Assembly (NCBI GenBank): GCA_021811865.1
Contig: JAKAQB010000036.1
Span: 1-35,190 of the forward strand
Direction of reading: 5' to 3'
DNA length: 35,190 nucleotides
DNA from: Actinomycetes bacterium
Lineage (GTDB): Bacteria; Actinomycetota; Acidimicrobiia; Acidimicrobiales; Palsa-688
Below, piece after piece: positions 31,180 to 35,190 of this stretch. The notes beneath the pieces were generated by a model that saw nothing but the letters and a program-made list of their open reading frames with translations, was not told where the DNA came from and did no database searches. The first letter of the stretch is position 1. The number at the start of each line of letters is the position of its first letter. A program made the position numbers and the translations under genes.

Positions 31180-32706
31180 GTGCGATCGGACCTGGCACCC
31201 GGGATGCGGGTGAGCGCCGCCACCCGGGCGGCGGGCGCCAGCCGGGCGAGGCGAGTCAGCCGGGCGAGGGCAGCCAGCCGGGCGAGCGGCGCCGTCTACG
31301 CCCTGATGTTCACGACGGCTGTCGCTCAGGCGACGATCGTGCCCCTCCTGCCGACCGTCCAGCACCGCTACGGCCTCGACGCCTCGTCGCTGGCGTGGAT
31401 CCTCACCCTGCCGAGCCTGGCCATGCTGGTGACGGCCACGCCGCTCGGCGTCCTCGGCGACCGTGTCGGCAACCGCCGCGTCACCGCCGCCGCCGGTGTG
31501 CTGATCGCACTGTCGGCCTTCGCTCAGGGGATCCCGTCGCTGGGAGCCCTGGTCGTCGCCCGCATGGCGTTCGGCGTGGGCTACGGGGCCCTTTGGACAG
31601 CCGGCCTCGCCTGGCTGGCGGGCAGTGACTCCGGCGGCTCCTCCCGCCGCATGGCCGCCACCGTGACGGCGTCGGCGGTGGGCTCGACGATCGGCCCCAT
31701 CCTTTCGGGGACGCTGGCGAGCCACTTCGGCTTTGCCACTCCCTTCGCCGTCGCAGGCGTGGCAACGGCTCTGGTCGCTGCCGTGCTCACCGCCCTGGTC
31801 GTGGCGGCCCCGGCACCCGGTACCGAGCCCGCCCGCCCGGACGCGGCACCCGGCACGGAGCCCGCACGCCCGGACGCGGCACCCGGCACCGAACCCGCCC
31901 GCCCGGCTGCGGTCGCCGGCACGGAGCCCGCCCGCCCGGCTGCGGTCGCCGGCGCCCCCCTGCCGGCACCGCTGCAGGCCGCCGGGCCCCGGTGGCGGTA
32001 CCCGTGGGGCGGGTCCACCCTGGGGCTCCTGCGGCGGCCGGCCGTGCTCGCCGGCGCCGCCACCCTGGCCCTCTCCGGCGGCGTGGCATCCCTCCTCCAG
32101 TTGCTCGTCCCGCTCCAGCTGAACGCCTCCGGTCACTCGGCCCAGGACATCGGCGTGGTTCTGTCGGCCGGGGCCCTCGTCTACATCGGTGTCAGCGCGC
32201 TCTGCGTGCACCTCGGGCCGCGCCTCACCAACCTGCGGGCCAACGCCTGGCTGGCCGTGCTGCTGGGGCTGGCGCTCGTACCGGCCATTGTCGGCTCGGC
32301 GCTGGTGTGGGTGGTGGCCGCGGTTGTCCTGACGGTGCTCCCCCGCGCCGTGATCAGCACGGTGGCCTATGCCCTCGCGAGCGACGACCGGGACCCCGGC
32401 GGGCCGGGCCGCGGCGCCGTGCTCGGTGTCCTCAACAGCCTCTGGGCCGTGGCTACCGTGCTCGTGCCCGTCCTCGCCGGCGCCGTGAGCGCCGCCGCCG
32501 GGCCCCGGTGGGCGTACGCGGGAGCAGCGGCGCTCATAGGCGCGGTGGCCTTCGGCCTGCACCGCGGGGCGCGCCACGCCGGCCTCCCCCGCCAGGACTC
32601 ACGGCGGGTCTCACGTCATGCGGGCAGCCGGACCGGCGCCGACCACCCGCCGGTGACGGTGCGGCCGCCCACTTCCCGGCCCGACCCGGCGCTGGCTGCC
32701 CGCTAG
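31180..32706 (+). CDS. MFS transporter with Pro/Ala repeat loop
   Basis: About 508 residues with around twelve hydrophobic helices in two halves. The loop 2-3 signature GVLGDRVGNRRVT of the major facilitator superfamily is present. The first helix (VYALMFTTAVAQATIVPLL) is preceded by an Ala/Arg/Ser-rich basic tail. The central cytoplasmic loop holds four 11-residue units of the type APGTEPARPDA (about residues 212-255). GTG at 31180 is preceded by GAGGAG eight bases upstream and is preferred over the ATG at 31117, which overlaps the predicted -10. Divergent from lysR; likely an uptake or efflux carrier for the substrate of the adjacent operon. Confidence 0.9.
   Translation: MRSDLAPGMRVSAATRAAGASRARRVSRARAASRASGAVYALMFTTAVAQATIVPLLPTVQHRYGLDASSLAWILTLPSLAMLVTATPLGVLGDRVGNRRVTAAAGVLIALSAFAQGIPSLGALVVARMAFGVGYGALWTAGLAWLAGSDSGGSSRRMAATVTASAVGSTIGPILSGTLASHFGFATPFAVAGVATALVAAVLTALVVAAPAPGTEPARPDAAPGTEPARPDAAPGTEPARPAAVAGTEPARPAAVAGAPLPAPLQAAGPRWRYPWGGSTLGLLRRPAVLAGAATLALSGGVASLLQLLVPLQLNASGHSAQDIGVVLSAGALVYIGVSALCVHLGPRLTNLRANAWLAVLLGLALVPAIVGSALVWVVAAVVLTVLPRAVISTVAYALASDDRDPGGPGRGAVLGVLNSLWAVATVLVPVLAGAVSAAAGPRWAYAGAAALIGAVAFGLHRGARHAGLPRQDSRRVSRHAGSRTGADHPPVTVRPPTSRPDPALAAR
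31813..31944. repeat. 33-bp coding minisatellite in the MFS gene
   Basis: Four 33-bp units, each encoding an APGTEPARPDA-like 11-mer (the last two drift to PAA and VAG). Unit length keeps the frame. Confidence 0.88.
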
Positions 32707-32740
32707 CTATCTGCTAATCTCCGCTAGCTACCGCTAGCTA
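32700..32740. repeat. CCGCTAGCTA repeats between convergent stops
   Basis: Three copies of CCGCTAGCTA begin at 32700, 32721 and 32731, each with the palindrome GCTAGC. The first supplies the TAG of the MFS gene; the third, read on the minus strand, supplies the TAG of the glutaredoxin-like gene. No terminator hairpin with T-run is apparent. Confidence 0.75.
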
Positions 32741-33090
32741 CCAGGAGGACGGCCACCGGCGTCCACTGGAGCGGGGTGTATGCCCCGCCTGGGGGCAGCT
32801 CGGCTCCGGAGCGGGCCTGCGAGCAGTTCGGGAGCGGCGTCCCGGACGGCGTCGAGCACCGCCGAGAGCCTCGGGTTGACCATCCCGGCGCCGGCGACCA
32901 CCACGGTGGGCACGGTCTCGTTCCCACCGGCCAGCGCCCGGACCGCCGCCGCCGCCTCCGGGTTCTTCCAGATGTTGACCTCGGTGACCTGGAGGCCAGC
33001 GCGGCGCAGTCCCCGGCGGAGCCCGGCACAGTACGGACAGCCGGGGCGCCAGTAGACGGTTACGAGGTCCGGTCCGGTCATGTCCACCAT
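32734..33090 (-). CDS. glutaredoxin/mycoredoxin-like protein with C-terminal extension
   Basis: About 118 residues. The thioredoxin-fold core has the redox motif WRPGCPYC (C-P-Y-C) and the cis-proline segment ETVPTVVV, as in actinobacterial glutaredoxins (mycoredoxin 1) that reduce mixed disulfides with mycothiol. The core normally ends after about 80 residues; here a basic Arg/Pro-rich tail of about 35 residues follows, its stop lying in the CCGCTAGCTA repeat. ATG at 33090 has AGAGGG eight bases upstream; ATG at 33081 (MTGPDLV) is also possible. Confidence 0.87.
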   Translation of the reverse strand: MVDMTGPDLVTVYWRPGCPYCAGLRRGLRRAGLQVTEVNIWKNPEAAAAVRALAGGNETVPTVVVAGAGMVNPRLSAVLDAVRDAAPELLAGPLRSRAAPRRGIHPAPVDAGGRPPGS

Positions 33091-33305
33091 CCATGCAACC
33101 CTCTCCGGCAAGCCGCCATTCCATCGAAGGTGGTGAGCGTCCCTTGCATGGGACTTTCACAGTTGGTGCCGAACCGCCCAGGCACCCGTACCGTCGGCCG
33201 AGATGCCGAGTTGGACCAGGGTTGAACTCTGCAACGGCCGCAGGCGTAGACGTCGGGTAGGGCACGTTGCCCTCTGGACCGAGACCCTGGGAGAAGACAA
33301 CACAC
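33091..33305. other. intergenic region between divergent genes
   Basis: About 215 bases between the glutaredoxin-like gene and the truncated secreted-protein gene. It should hold their divergent promoters. No confident -10/-35 pair, operator or RNA gene is recognised. Confidence 0.4.
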
Positions 33306-33602
33306 GTGAGACGATCGCTTCGCACCGGCCGCCTGCTGGGCGCTCTTGCTCTGGGCGCTGGAATGACCCTGGCGCCGGCGGCTGCCGGCGCTTCACCTAC
33401 CCACGGACACGTTTCCGGGCAGCCCGTGGGCCAGCCCCTCGCATCGGCAGCTGCGACCAACGGCGACGCCAACCCCTACGGGATGGCCGTCGTACCCCAA
33501 ACGACCGGCAACCTGGTTGCAGGGAACCTGCTGGTCGCAGACTTCAACAACAGCGCAGGGACCGCCGGTGGCGGCACCTCTATCGTGCAGGTCGACAGTT
33601 GA
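33306..33602 (+). pseudogene. secreted protein, N-terminal fragment truncated by the IS
   Basis: The fragment is 98 residues from GTG at 33306. A signal peptide (RRSLRTGRLLGALALGAGMTL, AGAS cleavage region) is followed by TNGDANPYGMAVVP, NLLVADFNNSAG and GGTSIVQVD. This resembles the start of large secreted, probably beta-propeller-like proteins with NPYGVAVVP...VSNFNN motifs. The frame runs into the insertion sequence at 33601 and stops at once (TGA uses T33600 plus the first two IS bases), so the rest should lie beyond the right end of the IS, outside the window. Function unknown; family recall is tentative. Confidence 0.72.
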
Positions 33603-33625
33603 GTCCCGGGGGGTGGTGTACGGGC
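33601..33625 (+). repeat. left terminal inverted repeat of the IS
   Basis: GAGTCCC then GGGGG then GTGGTGTACG then GGC; pairs with 35162-35186. Confidence 0.8.
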
Positions 33626-33714
33626 GGGTGAGTTGAGGGAGGGTCCCCCAACGACGACAGTCATCGCGTCAACCTCAAGGAGAAGTTCGGACCAACTGCT
33701 TGAGGAGGATCACG

Positions 33715-34959
33715 ATGACTGTCCCTACCACTATCGACCCGGCCGGCTGGCTGGGCAAGTACCTCGAGGCTGACGACGCTGATACGGACCTGCCCCGGGC
33801 GATGCTCCAGGCGTTCGCGGAGACGCTGATGTCGGCCCAGGCGTCGATGCAGTGCGGCGCCGGGCTGGGCGAGCGCAGCGACGAGCGGGTCAACTCCCGC
33901 AACGGCTACCGGCACCGCCGGTGGGACACCCGGGTGGGCAGCGTCGACCTTGCCGTGCCGAAGCTGCGCCAGGGTGTGTACTCGCCGGAGTTCTTGCTCC
34001 AGCCCCGCCGGCGGGCCGAGCAGGCGCTGGTGGCGGTGGTCTGCCAGGCGTACGTGGAGGGGGTCTCCACCCGTCGGGTCGACGATCTGGTCAAGGCGAT
34101 GGGCATCGAGGGGATCTCCCGCTCGGAGGTGTCGCGCATGGCGGCCGAGCTCGACGCCAAGGTCGCCGAGTTCCGCGACCGGCCTCTCGACACCGGACCC
34201 TACAAGTACCTGTGGATCGACGCGTTGACCGAAAAGGTCCGTGAGGGCGGCCGGGTGGTGAACGTGTCTGCGGTGATCGCGACGGTCACGGGCGGCGAGG
34301 GCCGCCGGGAGATCGCCGGGTTCGACATTGTCACCACCGAGGACACTGCGGCGTGGACCGAGTTCTTGCGTGGCCTGGTGGCCCGGGGGCTGTCGGGGGT
34401 GGAGCTGGTGATCTCCGACGCCCACGGTGGCATCAAGGCGGCGATCGCCACGGTGCTCGCCGACGCCACCTGGCAGCGGTGCCGGACCCATTTCATGGCC
34501 AACCTGGCCTCGCGGGTCCCCAAGGCGTCGTGGCCGATGGTCGCCACGCTGGTCCGCTCGATCTTCGAGCAGCCGGACCGTGAGACCACCTGGGCCCAGC
34601 TCGGCGATGTCGTCGAGCGGCTCAGCTCCACCGGGTTCGCCGACGCCGCCGGCTTCGTCTTGGACGCCGCTGACGACATCTTGGCGTTCGCCGCCTTCCC
34701 GCCCGAGCATTGGCCGAAGATCCGGTCGAACAATCCGCAGGAGCGGTTGAACAAAGAGATCCGGCGCCGGACCGACGTGGTGGGGATCTTCCCCAACCGC
34801 ACGGCAGTGATCCGCCTGGTCGGGGCCGTCCTGGCCGAGCAGAGCGACGAGTGGGCGATCACCAAGCGCTACATGAGCGTCGAGTCGCTCAAGACCACCG
34901 TCGGGCGGGAACTGAGCCCGGCGAACCCCCCGCCGGTGCCGGACGCCGCCGCTGGATGA
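33715..34959 (+). CDS. IS256-family (Mutator type) transposase
   Basis: 414 residues, full length. The DDE triad is Asp169 (YLWIDAL), Asp235 (LVISDAHGG) and Glu343 (NNPQERLNKEIRRR), and the CxxH motif QRCRTHF (Cys256, His259) lies between the second Asp and Glu, as expected for IS256 enzymes. The helix-turn-helix region has GISRSEVSRMAAEL. ATG at 33715 is preceded by AGGAGG six bases upstream, the strongest ribosome-binding site in the window. No frameshift or internal stop, so the element may still be active. Confidence 0.96.
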   Translation: MTVPTTIDPAGWLGKYLEADDADTDLPRAMLQAFAETLMSAQASMQCGAGLGERSDERVNSRNGYRHRRWDTRVGSVDLAVPKLRQGVYSPEFLLQPRRRAEQALVAVVCQAYVEGVSTRRVDDLVKAMGIEGISRSEVSRMAAELDAKVAEFRDRPLDTGPYKYLWIDALTEKVREGGRVVNVSAVIATVTGGEGRREIAGFDIVTTEDTAAWTEFLRGLVARGLSGVELVISDAHGGIKAAIATVLADATWQRCRTHFMANLASRVPKASWPMVATLVRSIFEQPDRETTWAQLGDVVERLSSTGFADAAGFVLDAADDILAFAAFPPEHWPKIRSNNPQERLNKEIRRRTDVVGIFPNRTAVIRLVGAVLAEQSDEWAITKRYMSVESLKTTVGRELSPANPPPVPDAAAG

Positions 34960-35067
34960 CCCCGATGCGATGATCCCATCGAAACGTCGACACGGTCGTT
35001 GCTTTTCGAACCGCCGCCGACTATACACGCGCGCCCATCCGCCGATCGATATTCCCCGACAACGCCC

Positions 35068-35096
35068 TTTACAACTTCCTCGCAACTTGATATGCT
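35068..35096 (+). promoter_or_regulatory. outward-facing promoter in the IS right end
   Basis: TTTACA (35068-35073), 17 bases, then TATGCT (35091-35096) is a well-spaced sigma-70-type promoter pointing out of the IS to the right. It would start transcription near 35103 and could drive DNA beyond the window. Confidence 0.6.
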
Positions 35097-35105
35097 GCTG
35101 ACCGC

Positions 35106-35129
35106 GAGTTGATCGGCACCGATCAACTC
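35106..35129. promoter_or_regulatory. perfect 11-bp palindrome downstream of the outward promoter
   Basis: GAGTTGATCGG (35106-35116), CA, CCGATCAACTC (35119-35129). It overlaps the predicted +4 to +27 region of the outward promoter, so it could be an operator or a 5' RNA hairpin. No T-run follows, arguing against a terminator. Confidence 0.65.
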
Positions 35130-35161
35130 AGGTTGATGCGAGAACCGTCGGAAACCCGATA

Positions 35162-35186
35162 GCTCGTACACCACGCGATGGGACTC
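35162..35186 (-). repeat. right terminal inverted repeat of the IS
   Basis: Its reverse complement reads GAGTCCC, five bases (ATCGC), GTGGTGTACG, AGC, matching the left end at 20 of 25 positions. Confidence 0.8.
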
Positions 35187-35190
35187 GACC

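Larger units (their letters stand above)
34960..35161 (+). other. long right non-coding end of the IS
   Basis: About 200 bases of lower GC than the rest of the window. No gene is recognised. It holds a promoter-like sequence and a perfect palindrome, listed separately. Confidence 0.55.
33601..35186 (+). mobile_element. IS256-family insertion sequence
   Basis: About 1.59 kb bounded by imperfect inverted repeats: left 33601-33625 and right 35162-35186 match at 20 of 25 positions, sharing GAGTCCC, then five variable bases, then GTGGTGTACG. The ends may extend three bases further out (GTT/GTC). It carries one transposase gene, a left non-coding end of about 110 bases and an unusually long right non-coding end of about 225 bases. 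It is inserted in a secreted-protein gene. The target-site duplication cannot be checked because the window ends four bases after the right end. Confidence 0.85.

Noticed and set aside
35106..35129. Intrinsic terminator at the IS right end
   Set aside because: Perfect stem but no T-run follows on the plus or minus strand.
35187..35190. Target-site duplication of the IS
   Set aside because: Only four bases remain to the right and they do not allow a decision.
1..35190. tRNA or rRNA genes
   Set aside because: No cloverleaf-like segment or rRNA signature was recognised by eye; a tRNAscan/Rfam search would be decisive.

Overview
The window is very GC-rich DNA from an actinobacterium. Evidence: GC third positions throughout, many GTG starts, actinobacterial gene orders (infC-rpmI-rplT-RNA methylase-kinase-pheST, argCBDRGH, and fmt-rsmB-rpe-rib-hisG), and several apparently leaderless promoters. 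The protein set fits a deep-branching class such as Acidimicrobiia, but that placement is an impression from the sequence, not a computed phylogeny. Nearly everything is chromosomal housekeeping DNA; only the last ~1.6 kb is a mobile element.

Layout. 1-383: G-rich repeats and a 91-bp palindromic element. 384-7291 (minus strand): arginine operon argC-argB-argD-argR-argG-argH with a 3-methyladenine DNA glycosylase at its end, preceded by a promoter that overlaps an ARG-box palindrome; argJ and argF are absent. 7293-9303: a YihY/BrkB membrane protein, a 60-residue protein and a tyrosine phosphatase. 9323-16115 (minus): infC-rpmI-rplT-RNA methylase-histidine kinase-pheS-pheT, with infC apparently starting at ATA after a long leader. 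16302-17186: a DUF1844-like gene, a 13-bp tandem repeat, the second copy of the 91-bp palindromic element, and other non-coding sequence. 17187-26099 (minus): def-fmt-rsmB-rpe-mog-ribD-ribE-ribBA-ribH-hisG-cold-shock-like protein-lipoprotein. 26175-27301 (plus): two RNA methyltransferase genes. 27306-31090 (minus): LysR regulator, enolase-superfamily dehydratase, zinc alcohol dehydrogenase and a small conserved protein, with a divergent MFS transporter (31180-32706); this looks like a small catabolic unit. 32734-33090: a glutaredoxin-like protein. 33306-35186: a secreted-protein gene cut by an IS256-family insertion sequence that runs almost to the window end.

How it works together. Most genes belong to a few long minus-strand transcription units. 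About fourteen neighbouring pairs overlap by exactly four bases (GTGA, ATGA and once CTGA), so translational coupling is the rule. ArgR, encoded inside the arginine operon, probably represses it through the ARG box. The riboflavin genes show no FMN riboswitch and sit inside a translation/maturation operon. The most unusual features are: tandem duplications lying exactly on three gene junctions (argH/aag, pheS/pheT, ribD/ribE); two copies of a 91-bp nested palindrome, each just after a G-rich minisatellite; coding minisatellites in infC and the MFS gene; non-canonical starts for infC and fmt; and an outward promoter plus perfect palindrome in the long right end of the IS.
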